A DNA stretch of 64,000 bases from Cryptomeria japonica (lineage: Eukaryota; Streptophyta; Pinopsida; Cupressales; Cupressaceae). The position numbers and the translations under genes were made by a program. This document shows, in pieces, positions 12,103-23,700 of this stretch. Below the pieces are notes generated by a model. That model was not told the origin of the DNA. It saw only the letters and a list, made by a program, of their open reading frames with translations, and did no database searches. The stretch covers positions 447,250,538 to 447,314,537 of the forward strand of contig NC_081413.1 in the NCBI RefSeq assembly GCF_030272615.1, read 5' to 3'. Numbering within the stretch: the stretch's first letter is position 1; each line of letters begins with the position of its first letter.

Positions 12103-12118
12103 ATCTCCCCCTTTGGCA
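12103..12118 (-). other. Polypurine tract of copia B
   Basis: The - strand reads TGCCAAAGGGGGAGAT, directly before the LTR start TGTTGGCATTC. Same tract as in copia A and C. Confidence 0.9.
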
Positions 12119-12292
12119 TCGATGGCAACACTCGTGAGAAAAATCCAAAAACTATTTCCGAAAAATAAATTCCAAAAAGATGTGCTCCCCCTGAGCAAGT
12201 GATCTCCTTTGTACAAGCATTTTTCTCTCCACTACTCCCCCTTTGACATCAATGACAAAGGTTGTACAAAATGATCAAAAAGTGCAAAAATT

Positions 12293-15200
12293 TCACCTCA
12301 AAGTCTGTAACCGGTTGGTTACAATCTGAAAAATATCTCCCAAAACTAAATTTAGACTCTGCATAAACCTTTTTCTATCATTCAAAGTTTCCTCAGTTTG
12401 TTGGATCATGTTGGTGAGATAATGCATGTGTTCTTTCGGTGATCGCTCTCCTTGAACTAAGGCCTTAGATATTTCAATTCTTTGAGTGATAAGATTGTCC
12501 AACTTAAGACCAATTTTATTTTTAAGTTCCCGGGCATTTGACCTTATCCTTGCCTTCTCTTTCTCAAGTTTCTCTAACTTCTCCTCAAAAACTGCCATTT
12601 CCTACTCAAAAACTGATATATGTCTGTATGAACCAATTATATTATCTTCTATATCAGCAATTTCTTTCTGTGTTTTTCTGATCTACTCATCTATGTCCTC
12701 TGTCAAAAGGTGAGGCTTGCATGTTTCCCTATATAGCTTCTTGTACTCCAAAATTGTAGAGTTAAGTATCGGTACTAATGTATTTAAGTGTTCTGTACAC
12801 TTCTTTATATTGTCTTCAAAGAACGTGTTTTTCTCTTTTTCAACTCTCTCCTTAATTGTGTCCTCATTCACCTTATCAATAGTTATAACATTATCAACAA
12901 TAAATCTGGACAATGTGTCCAATTTACCCAAAGAATCATTAATGTGATCTATTTTACAATTTGGGGCAATCAACTTAAGAATAGGTAATGTGTTGGCAAT
13001 TTCCTTGTAGGCCAATGCATTGCAATCCATTATCTTCTTAATTGAATCCAAAAGTACCTCTGTAACATTGGTAGGTCTGAATTCACTTGTAGATGTACTG
13101 GATGTCTGACCAATCATTTTTATTACCTCTTTGCTTCCATGAGATGTGTCCATTTTGCTTGCATTTTCTTCTGGTGTATCAGTCTGTGTTTGCATGTCAA
13201 CTTTAAAGGTTTCTCACACTGTTTCAATGTTTATGAGATTGTTGGTTTCTCTGTCTCTATGTGCACCTCTGCCTGAGTTTATTTCTCTGTTGGTTGCTTT
13301 GTTTGTATTGATGTCTTAGTTTCAACAATTTGTACCAGTTTCTCTACTATGTTGCTATTGTCAATATTGTCTGACTTGACTTCAGGGGCTTCCTTATCCA
13401 CAAAAATGTTTACCTCTTGAGTATCCACATTCATTGTAAAAAGTATCTCCGACTTAGGATTAGTATCATCATGTCTTATTCCTTTAGTTTCAATAACTGA
13501 TGGATCTTCTGAGTGTACCAGTGCAGTATCCAAAGGTGGCGGTGGAAGATTGTCAAAAATCTTAATATTTGGAACTCCACCAATTTTTCCTTTAACCTTG
13601 TCCATTTGGTAAACCTTAAATGTCTTCTTAGGTTTGTTCATTTCCTCTTGTCTTTCTTTCTCCACAAATAATATATCCCAATTATCTGTTGTTTCATTTG
13701 CAATTTCCTTCACTCTTCTAGCCATTAGCCTCACTTGTCGGTGTCCACTAGCAAATACTGATCGGTTAGCCTCAGAAATAAGTTCATCTATTTCTTCTTT
13801 GGAGTTAACTGGATGAACAACCAATAGTGCTTCAACTTTCAATTTCTTATCCAATTCCATCACAGATAGCCTTTTAGCTTCTAGTCTCATGTAGAGATCA
13901 TTTGGTAGCTCATCAATAACTTCAATCAAAACTTTCTTATAAATGTCTAAATGAAGAATAATGCTTTCTTCAATAGTTTCCCTATCAGTGTTATTGAAAG
14001 AATGATATAACTTGTTCACATTTGATATATTTTCCTCATGTGCAACCTCATTAAGTAGATCATTCAGTGAAGGGGTAACCGGTGTTTGTTTTCTCTTTGG
14101 AGTAAGCTTCTTCTTTGGTTCCCTAACCGCCTACTTTTTCTTCCTTAATGTTCTTGTTTTCTTCAGGGTAGGAGAAGGTATCGATGAGAATTTCCTTTTC
14201 CTTTCCACTCTTTTCAACTTAGCAACCTTCCCACTGTCACTATCAGAAGATGTGTCAACCGGTGAAATATGTGCCTCTGGTTGAAGTCCTTCAAGCTCAC
14301 TAGCTGATATGCCACTAAGGTTCATTACATTTTCTTTGATTTCTTATGCTTTCTTGGATGCATCCCTAATGAATTTGTCTCTTTTCTTTGTATTTTTCTC
14401 CATTGATACTTTACTAGCTATGGTTTGAGCACTTCCAAATATTTCCTCAAATGGTTCTCTTGGTGCTTCAAGCAATGATTTTGCATACGTTTCCAGAACA
14501 TGTAGATCAACCTCATAACCCATTTCAGTAACCCAAATAGTTCTAGGTTTTATTGCTTCCATCCAAGTTTCATTTCTTTTAATGACAAAATAGATTTGCT
14601 TGTCATATTTCTCAACTGTATTCTGAGGAATCCTTTCCCTATCTGTCATCTTAGATTGGAAAGTTTTAAAGTAATATGTTATATTATTATCTCTATCAGT
14701 TCTCATGCTAATAAAAGCTTCCTGTAGTTGTTTTCCTACCGATATTTCATAACCAGAGTCTTTGGGTCCTGTACCAAGGATCTCTTTGGTGAAATATAAC
14801 ATCAAACATACCAAAAGGTTTCCAAGCGAAAAGTAACTTTCTTGTCTCCCTTAATATTTTTCAGGTTGTCAATAAGCTCATCTTTTAACCATTCACACAC
14901 ATCTATCTTAGCATTGTTGTTTTTCATTTCATAAGCACTGTAAATACAAAGACTGGAAACAAAATTGAGTCTTTTAGCATGTGTGGCTTTGTATCCAAGA
15001 ACCATACTTACATATCTCACATTACTATCCTTAATGTCATTTACTCTAAGTGATCCATTGTCAGATGTTGCTCCGGTTAGGCTTGTCACCATTTTGTTGG
15101 GAATCTTCTTTGTCTTATCAGGTCTACTACCGGTTGAGGGTAAACCAATAACTGCCCTAATTTCTTGTTGGGTTATCTTACAAACAAAATCCAACCATAA

Positions 15201-15572
15201 GAATTATCCATGTGCTCTACTCAATACAATCCTTACCACTTCCTCTGGAAATTGAGGGATATTCAATATCTCCACAAAACCTAAACTTTCCACAATTTTA
15301 TGTTCGGGTTTAACAATTCCATGTTCATCACAAATGACCTTATTAAACATTTTCATTAACTCCTCAGATCCTAGGTCTTCTATATTGCAATGTATGTAAA
15401 TCCTAGGGTGTTCTGTAAATGCTACACCCTTTGGTATTTTTGAAAAATCTCCTACAGAGTCATCTTGCTTCGCAATCTCAAGAATTATTTTGAATACAGG
15501 CCTAGGGAATTTCACATTCTCCACAATGGTAGGGTTCAAAATAAATTCAGGAACAGAAAATGAAGTATCCAT
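12293..15572 (-). pseudogene. Unknown accessory ORF of copia B, about 1090 codons, in the place of pol
   Basis: I do not recognise this family. From MDTSFSVPEFILNP (15572) the frame can be followed to QIVTNRLQTLR (12293) through isolated stops and two frame changes (near 14810 and near 13200-13279). The N-terminal half looks globular, with PRIYIHCNIEDLG and KITQQEIRAVIGLPSTG (about 15175), a form reminiscent of plant transposon or mobile-domain proteins. The middle has a strongly basic stretch (KLKRVERKRKFSS and LKKTRTLRKKK, about 14130-14230) that could be a nuclear signal. The C-terminal part is rich in Glu/Lys heptad-like segments (about 12400-12598). No integrase, RT or RNase H motif is present. 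It lies between gag knuckles and the polypurine tract, so it occupies the pol position. Function unknown; inactive as it stands. Confidence 0.7.
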
Positions 15573-15769
15573 TATGAAAAATACCTCTTATCTGGATGTT
15601 TTTTGAATGCTTGAAAAACACTTCTCAGATTCGCCTTGAATGCCTTTTCTTGATTTAATTCTCACAAAAATTTTGAATGCTTGATGAGTTTGAAATGAGG
15701 GTTTCTGGTGCTTTATAGCCAAAAAGTTCTTTAAAACATCATTCTATAATTTTCTGAATTATGACCAAC

Positions 15770-16120
15770 TTTATTGCATTTGGAACATTGACCGGTGGGT
15801 AGTTCATTCTGATAATTCCTAGATCTACACTGATTTGTTTTATGACCAAAGTTATTGCAATTAAAACATTTCCCATTAAATTTGTAAGTATTTGGTTTTC
15901 TTACCGGTTTGTTCTAATCTTGATTATTTGCAGTGCCAAAACTTTCTCTAACTTCAAATCCAAGTCCATTTGTATCTCCATTAAGCTTCTGACTTTTTAG
16001 CACGTCATCAAGCTTTTCTGAACTTTTCTTGAATTTGTCTTTGTTCTCATTTGTAGTGATCAACTTATTTTCCAGAATTCCAACTTGTCTTGCAAGTTCA
16101 TTTTGCTTAGGCTCTTTAGG
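15770..16120 (-). pseudogene. gag: Copia B gag C-terminal fragment with two zinc knuckles
   Basis: Reading leftward: a Lys/Glu-rich segment (QNELARQVGILENKL, about 16105), then SQKLNGDTNGLGFE, which matches the SKDTSGLGFEEG block of copia A gag near 4420. Two knuckles follow: CFNCNNFGHKTNQC (about 15830-15870) and CSKCNKVGHNSENY (about 15772-15815, last Cys changed to Tyr). The front of gag is missing. The open frame is 15914-16198, followed by TAG. Confidence 0.8.
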
Positions 16121-16345
16121 GTGAATAGGAGAAAAAACAACATGTTGACCTTCATAATAAGCTCTGAGCTCCTTCCCATGGTTTTCATCCACCTTCACAC
16201 TTGCACTCTCAACTATCTTTCTCAGTCTCTTTTTATAACACTGATAGGCCTTTCTATTTGTAGATTATCCCAAGAAGATACCTTCATCACTTCTAGCATC
16301 AAACTTTCCAATATCTTCATCTCTCTTAATATAATATTTTCTAGC
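16121..16345 (-). pseudogene. Copia integrase C-terminal fragment fused upstream of gag tail (copia B)
   Basis: The - strand reads YYIKRDEDIGKFDARSDEGI, FLG, a TAA, STNRKAYQCYKKRLRKIVES, ASVKVDENHG. This is the integrase C-terminal signature seen in copia A at about 6340-6470. It continues in the same frame into the gag tail, so integrase sequence precedes gag, the reverse of the normal order. A deletion or template switch joined the two. To the right (above about 16395) the copia similarity ends and no 5' LTR is seen. Confidence 0.8.
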
Positions 16346-16399
16346 AAATGTGTGTGTGAAAAAGTGAAAAGAGGGTCTGATAGCTGCAGGCACAACACT

Positions 16400-19059
16400 T
16401 CAATTAAGTCATTACATGTATGGTTAGTAAATCAATAATCAATAAATAATAAACCATAACAAAGCAACTAATTGCCTTCTAAAAGATGCGAGTATAAGAT
16501 TGCTCTCATATTTTTATAAGCAATACCAGTGACTAGACTACACCAAGATGAAGGATTTAATCTATATGAGCATGATATTAAGCTATATGGATGCAAGATG
16601 GATGAAAGATTCAAGCAATAGTTAATTCAACCAATATGGATTCAAGCAATCATGGAATAAAATAAATATGGAAAAAGATAAACTAAGATGCAATTAATCT
16701 CAAAAAGCAAGCACGAGATCTTCAATGACTACAGAGAAAAAGTAGCATAATAATAATCTCCAAGGTGTTTCTCAAATATCTCTAGGGTGATTTGAATGAG
16801 AGTTGAAGGCTGAATTTATAGAGAATTCACAAGAGAGATCAAGAAAATGCACAATTTAGAATTAATTGAAATAATTGAGAAATTAGGTTCAGTTAACTTT
16901 GAGATAGATTCCAATTATAGTTTAATTGAAATGCATTCAGATAAGAAGTTCAAGTTGCATTAGAAATAAGAATTAATTAATTCCACGCATTTGTGATAAA
17001 AATAGACAATTCTTTGATTTATTCAAGAAAAGAGACTTTTAATGCAACTGAACTTCTTTTTCTCAAAAGCTGTGAGTTCCAATTTTAGAGAATGATTAAA
17101 TTCCTTTTAATTGTTTTTCAGATTTCAAGTTCTCAATTTAGAAGAAAGAAATAATATCTCAAGTTTTATTTCTCTTTCAATTCAATTCTTTTATTTTATT
17201 TTCAATTTAACTCTTGCTTTGTAATTAATTCCTGTTTTGTGATAAATTAATTTCTTTTTTGCTTGATTAAATGGAAAATTTATTAATTAATTAAATATGC
17301 TAGGATATTTAATAAATTAAATAGGATAATTGATCAAAATGATTTTCTTGGAATGATTCAATTAATGAAATAAATATTTAATTAATATAGAATAATTCAC
17401 TTGCCATGTGACATTTGATGACTAAAGAATTAATTAATGTGCTCAAGATTGATTTAATTGCCTTTGGTTAGGACCTTGGTGATATTGTTGAGATTAGGGG
17501 CCCATGGTTTAGATGACAAATTTTAGGGTATTACATTTGCCCCTCTTTAAATTAATGTATGAGTAGCACGTTAGTTCAAAGAATATGTTGATGTGTCTAG
17601 GAGATGCCAGTTCTGAACTTGATTGATCATGAACCAGATGAAAAGTGAGGTGTTTAGCTTGATTTGAAGTGATGAAGCTGAACATAATTAATTAAAGCGA
17701 AAACTGATCCCGAACTTGATTGAACTAGGAATGATAGAGAGAAAAGATATCAAACTTGAACTTTATTAATCAAGAAGTAGATCTTAATGATCGAGAACTT
17801 GATTAAACTAGACACAGCGAGCGAAGATAAAATCAATCTTGTACTTGATGGATCAAGACACGATGAGCGAACATAAACTATCCAACTTGATTTGATGCGA
17901 TGAAACTAAACACCTGCTTAGATTAAGCATGTGATCGAAGATACTCTTTAAACCCTTGATTGAGTTTAAATGAATAATCAACTTGATGAAAAATGATGAA
18001 ACTGATTAACGTTAAGAGACAAATATCAGCTTGATTTGAAGTGATGAAACTGATATGCCCCTAGCGATTGATTCGATTCGGATGATCGAGAGATCTCAAC
18101 TTGATGTGAAGCGATGAAGCTGAGATGCCCCTTAGCAATAAGAATTTGATTTTCTTTAGTTGAAAAAGATTTTTTTTTTGCTCGACTTTGATGACGATTT
18201 GAAAATTTTCTCAACTTTGAAGATGTGAGGTCATGAGGTCATGAGTATGCCCCCTCAAGAATGGAATCGAAAGATAGAGAGGGTACATGATGATTAGGCA
18301 ATTGTTTAGCAATGATAATTATTTGAGCACAAATTGATTTAGAGGAATCTTTGAAAATTTGGAATTGATTGATGAGAAAGTGAAAGCAAATTTTATGTAG
18401 AATCTAATTCAGATTCAGCGTTGATTTATTGAGAAATTGAGCGCAAATTGAAATGAGGATGAGCATCTAATGTAAAAGAGCTAAGTGGTCCAAATTGTGA
18501 AATTGAATAGGAAAATGATCTCGTATTTTGATTTTGATCCCAAAAATGGAATCAGAATGGGAAAATTAGCTAAGGGTACAATTTTCATGTCCATCAGAGC
18601 AAGTTGAAAAATTAGGGTTTTGGATATATATGGGGTAAAAGTGTCATTTTCAAATAATTTTAACCCTCCAAGTTTGAAAATTTGAAAAGCCTTTTGTGAA
18701 GAAAAATGGTGGTTCCCACTCATATGCATTGATTTGAGTGCCAGAGATGATATAATCAACCTCAAAACTATGAGCCAGCGGTAAGTGATCTATCTTAAGC
18801 CTGTTATTCATTTCAATTTTGATTTTTTTGTTGAATTTTTCAATTTTTGGCATGTTGAAGTCGGACTTTCTCATTTTTTCATGCAAAACAGGATCTCATC
18901 TTCTATGACAAACTGATTAAGTCTCTTTTTTTGTTTTAGTCCATCAGTTTTGTCATTCTAGGCCTACCCTTATATCATATGAGAATATTTAAAAGAGCCC
19001 CTTTTGTCATCCTAGGGCTAGTCTTGTGTCGTATGGGAGTCTTTCATAGTTCTAATACT
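16400..19059. other. No gene seen; AT-rich unclassified repeat-like sequence
   Basis: Stops fill all frames. Around 17510-17550 the text TTTTAGGGTATTACA then TTTGCCCCTC looks like an LTR end followed by a leader, but I cannot find a matching second copy, so it stays unassigned. An imperfect duplication is visible near 18945-19040 (TTTGTCATTCTAGGCCTA against TTTGTCATCCTAGGGCTA). Confidence 0.55.
17620..18135. repeat. Degenerate short repeats around CTTGATTTGAAGTGATGAA
   Basis: Variants of CTTGATTTGAAGTGATGAA recur near 17658, 17899, 18030 and 18100 (the last as CTTGATGTGAAGCGATGAA), mixed with GAACTTGATTGAACTAG and GATCAAGA blocks. Spacing is irregular, so this is an old decayed array. Confidence 0.55.
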
Positions 19060-19761
19060 TAATATAGGTATAGATCCAATAGCCAACAAGATGAGATGGG
19101 GGGGGGGCTGAATCATACAAACTTAATCTTCCATAAAAACATCAGATTCAACCTCAGTAACATATATTTCAGTAATATAACCAAAACTATCGAACATGCA
19201 AACTCAAAAGCATATAAACACAATAAACCTCATAACACCATATTTAACGTGGAAACCCAAATAGGGAAAAAGCATTGTGGGATTTTGGACCCACTAAGAA
19301 ATATACTCTTCTAGAGTATACTCCGTTAAAAGCAAATCCTGTTAAAGATTACAAACACATTGCTAGATGTGACCCGGTTAAAGGATTTCTCTCAAATCTA
19401 TTAGGATCTTCACCTTGTTAGAAGTGACCTTGTTAAAGAATTTCAAACACTCAATCAAAATGTCACCTTTCTAGAGGGTTTTACAAATAAGACTATTAAG
19501 TCCACTCAGTTAAGAGATTTTATATCACTTTCACAAAATAACAGTAACAAAAATCTATCTACACATAGAACTAATCTTGTATATCTATTGGGCTTCCATA
19601 CTCTGTTATTCTACCAAGTCTTCAAGCTTCTGTGCTCGATAATCACTATGTAGCATCCCTGTGCATACACCTGCCTGCATACATTGTTTATCAACAGTTT
19701 CCTATTTATAAACAATTAGGTAACCACTTAATCTACTTGATCACATTTCCCATGATCAATC
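19060..19761 (-). repeat. 3' LTR of copia C, outer part (interrupted by G1)
   Basis: The - strand equivalents of copia LTR landmarks are present: a G-run (19099-19108) like the CACCCCCC block, and AACGTGGAAACCCAAATAGG with GTGGGATTTTGGACCCAC (about 19245-19295). The sequence stops at CAATC (19757-19761), where G1 begins, and resumes at 39603. The exact outer end near 19060 is uncertain. Confidence 0.72.
19757..19761. other. Target site duplication of G1, left copy (CAATC)
   Basis: CAATC precedes the G1 end TGTTGTCTTC and is repeated directly after the other end at 39603-39607. Confidence 0.93.
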
Positions 19762-20700
19762 TGTTGTCTTCAAAATCTGATTCCCTTTAACATCCTTAAA
19801 ATAATATGGTTAAACTCGGTGCAGAAGAGACATTAAAGATAAGGAAATTCTCAAGACAACATATGACAAGGTTTGATTGAACCTTCTCACTTCGGACTTA
19901 CTCAAAGCCCAAGTGGGTATACCTTTGTGAATTGAATTCACACTTTCAAACATAAACCCAAAGCAAACCAGTCTAGAAAACTAGTGGATCTATTCACCTT
20001 GAAATCAACTGAAAACAAAGAATGGAAATTATACTTATATTCAGCATTTTGATCAACAAAACATGCAATAAACAACTTCAATCAATACCAGTGCCTTATC
20101 CAAGCTCACAGAGTCATCTAAACTCAAATAAAACTCCTCAAACAAAACATCTTTATGCGTCCCGTTGGCTTGGTTTCTATTAATCCTTGTATATGCCTGA
20201 CACCTAAAAGAATTCATGCATTCCAAATTAAGCTATGATCACCAAAATTCAAAGTCTCTTCCAAAGAGTTTACTGGTATGAGTGATCCCCGCATCTTTAA
20301 TTTCCCTCCTAAAGAGAAAAGCTAACAAACATTTCTACTAAAATTGCTTTGCAATTCCATTCAAATAGAACAACCTTGGATTATTCAGAATGAAAACAGT
20401 AAACAAATTGTAAACACACTTGAAGAAAACACAAAGCTTCACTCAAAACCGATGGTCTGTATATTGATATTAAGTTTCAAGAAATATTACAAGAAGTTTT
20501 TGAATATTCGCCATTAGACTTGGAAAAGCTCAAATAAATTTCTGCAGCGTTTTCTTACAATTCTTTTGCGATCGCTCTTTCTCTAGTCCTGGTATCCATT
20601 TATAACAACATGGATGCACAAAGCTTCGGACTTCTCGAGGAGAGTTTGTTACAATCATTTCTTTCAAAATAAAGAGGTTACAAGCTTTTCGCAAAAATAG

Positions 20701-23700
20701 TTACAAGCTCTTTTCGGCCTCTGCAGTTTCTTCAACAAGTTGTTCGGTTGCAACCTCTTCTACCTTTTCAGGGGCGCTCTCCAATTGTTCCAGATCATGG
20801 GTGGCATATTTAGTTGTCCACTCACCATACACCTCTTCTGTCAGCCATGAGAAACTAATCACTTTATCCTTGGTCTTGTCAACCTTTTCAAAAAATTTCT
20901 TATTTTGTTGACTTCTGAATTGAGAAAACCATAATGTGACTTAATTTTCTCTATCTCTTGTATTGTCAAAACAAAGAAAGAAGCATCATCTAGATCAATA
21001 ACTCCTTTAACTCTTGCTAACAATTTAGCTTCTATCTCCTTAAGCCACATTTGTTTGTCCTTTAATTGATCCGGGCTAGCAAAAACTCCTGGGAGCAACT
21101 TAGAAACTTGATCAGTGACTCCTTTTTGCACAAATTAACCTTTCGATCAACATTATCCACCTCTGCTACTAATTTTACTAAGACTTTAGCGACATCAGAA
21201 GTGGATTTGATGATGGGATTGGCCCTTGCTTCATCGCAGGATACACACATAAACTCTAAATCTTGCTCCCTAGGCCTCCATTTGTCAAAAATAGGTGTCA
21301 AAATGGCCTTGTCTCTCCTGAGCTCATTCCATATATCCATAATTTTACCCACATTGTTTTAGAGCAATGAGGCATTTATTGTATCTGCAAAACTAAAAAT
21401 TGTAGCCCTTACTCTCTCCTCATATTTCTTTGCATATAAGGCCTGAGCCTGTTTCAAGTTTTCTAATTCTTGAGGAGTAATTTCAACCATTTGAGAGCTG
21501 GAGGGTGCTGGAGATGGTGGAAACTCAATGATAGGGCTAGTAGGTGGAGGTCTTGCAGGAGAAGAGGAGATCATTAGTGTTAAAGACTCACCTTGATGGT
21601 ATTGTCTAGTCAACTGGCTCTACAACTTGGCAATGATGCTATCCTTACCTCTTACCTCCTCCTTGGCATTTTTATAGGCCTTCAAAACTATTTCCAACTT
21701 GACTTGGAGGGCCTCTTTCTCTTTGGCTTCCTTCTCTGCTACTACAACACTAAATTTTGCAGTCTCTAACATAGTGCTAGCAGCCTCCACTACCCCTGTA
21801 CTCTCCACTCTCTTCACCATCATCGCACCAAGGTAACTTGACCCTGTGGTGTCTTTGCTTTTCTTACTCTCATTTCTCTTGAGAGACCACATGACGAGTG
21901 TAGTATTATCCTTATTGAAAGTAATCCCCTCCATGGGTTTAGTCTCTTTTCTCACTGCATCTAGTACCAGGGCGTCTGCTATATCCCATTAAGGAAAAAT
22001 AAGCACTCCAACTTGTGCTACCATATCTCTTCCCTGCTCAGGGGTGATGGTTTTGAATTCTTCCATCATCTCTTGCTTTATTTTCTCTTCTACCAGGGCT
22101 GGATCTTTATTAGGCTGCTCAGCTTTTCTCTTTTCACATCTAGCATTATATTTATCTATGTGTTGTTTCCATATAAACTGCATAAATGCTTCTGATGTGA
22201 CAAAATTGTTATCAGCTAAGAAGGCATTACTTGCCTGCTTTATCTCAGGATCCTACTCCTGGCCTTTGAGTTCAGTGGTAGTGATATCCATTTCAGCAGC
22301 AATGGGTTCTTCTGGCATTCCTTCCTCCACTTCATCATAGGTGTAGGCAATTTCCCCTAGACTACCTAACTGTAGGAGTTTCTCAGCTGCTGCTTGCTCA
22401 TTTCCTATATGGATAGGGGATTGGGATGGGGAATACAAAGGTGTATCTAATTGTACTTCTTTCCACACCCTTTTCTTCCTTGGGCTTTCTTGGATGTCAA
22501 TGACATCTTGTATCTTCCTCTTTCCTTTGGAGGTAGAGGGCTCCCCTATTGTAGGCATCAACACACTATAACTAGATTTCTTATGCAGTGTATAATCACT
22601 AGGAGGGATTGCTTTGCTGGAAGCTGACCTACTTAGGATCATTCTTTCCTTCTCAGGGTTGCTTTTGATTACAGCTTCCCTCTTCTCCTTCAGGGTCTAC
22701 ATCACATCTTAAAAGCAAACAATCAAAAACTTTATTTTCTCCTCCAAAGGGAAAAAGCTAGACAATGGGTCATAGATGGCATCAAACTAATGCACAAAAT
22801 CCAAGGCTTTCTTATAAGCCACCCACTTCTCTTTCCTTAGCTCGTGCTCATCTAGATCAAACTCATTTCTGATGAGGTCTTCAGAAAATTGGAATTGATG
22901 AGGCCTACCTCTGCATGCTACCTTCTTTCTAAACATACCATTGAAGAAGTCTTCTGGATCAGCACACCTAGACACTATAGTGGACAATTGATAAGGCTTG
23001 AGGAAATCCTCAAAGCAATTCCAGCCTCCCTTTGTTATTACAAATTGGTGGGCTATGGTAGCTGCAAGGAAAATAGTCCCTTTACCCCTGCCTGTCAACT
23101 CTGCCTCTTGTAAACCACCGATTTGTCTAAGGATCTCTGCAATTCCCACTTTGAGAGGGACCTGGTAAGGTAGCAAAAATGGGGTACCTCTAAAACCAAA
23201 CACTCTGAAAACTATGGAGACTGGATACAAGTAAATGTCACCCCAGTTATGAACAATCTTTATGTTCTTTGCGAATTCTTTTAGTCTTATGAATTCCAGA
23301 AGAACTTTAGGGATTCTTGGGTTCTCTGAGCAGAGGAGAGTCCTGATCTTGGATGCAAAGTATTTGTCAAACTTCAAGAAATTGACATCCTCTCTATCCC
23401 GTGATAACACAATACTCCATAATTGTACCGACATTTTTTCTCCTTCTTTCTCCTTGACAAGGTCCAGTCCACTGGCAAAGTAATCACCACCTTTGAAGAG
23501 AAAAAAATGCATTAGGAGTGAGTACCATCCGAAAGGCCTATCCACCTTTCCATTCTTGATTCCTATTAACCCTCCATGGATAGCATCAGCAATAAAAGAG
23601 GCATAATCAAATGTAATTGCAATAGAAGGATTCAAAATCTGAGCAATCATTAACAAGTAATGATTTGGCATATTTGCTTCAGCATCTTCTCCCAAAACTT

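Noticed and set aside
16085-16438. 117-residue + strand ORF
   Set aside because: It is antisense to the recognisable integrase and gag fragments of copia B.
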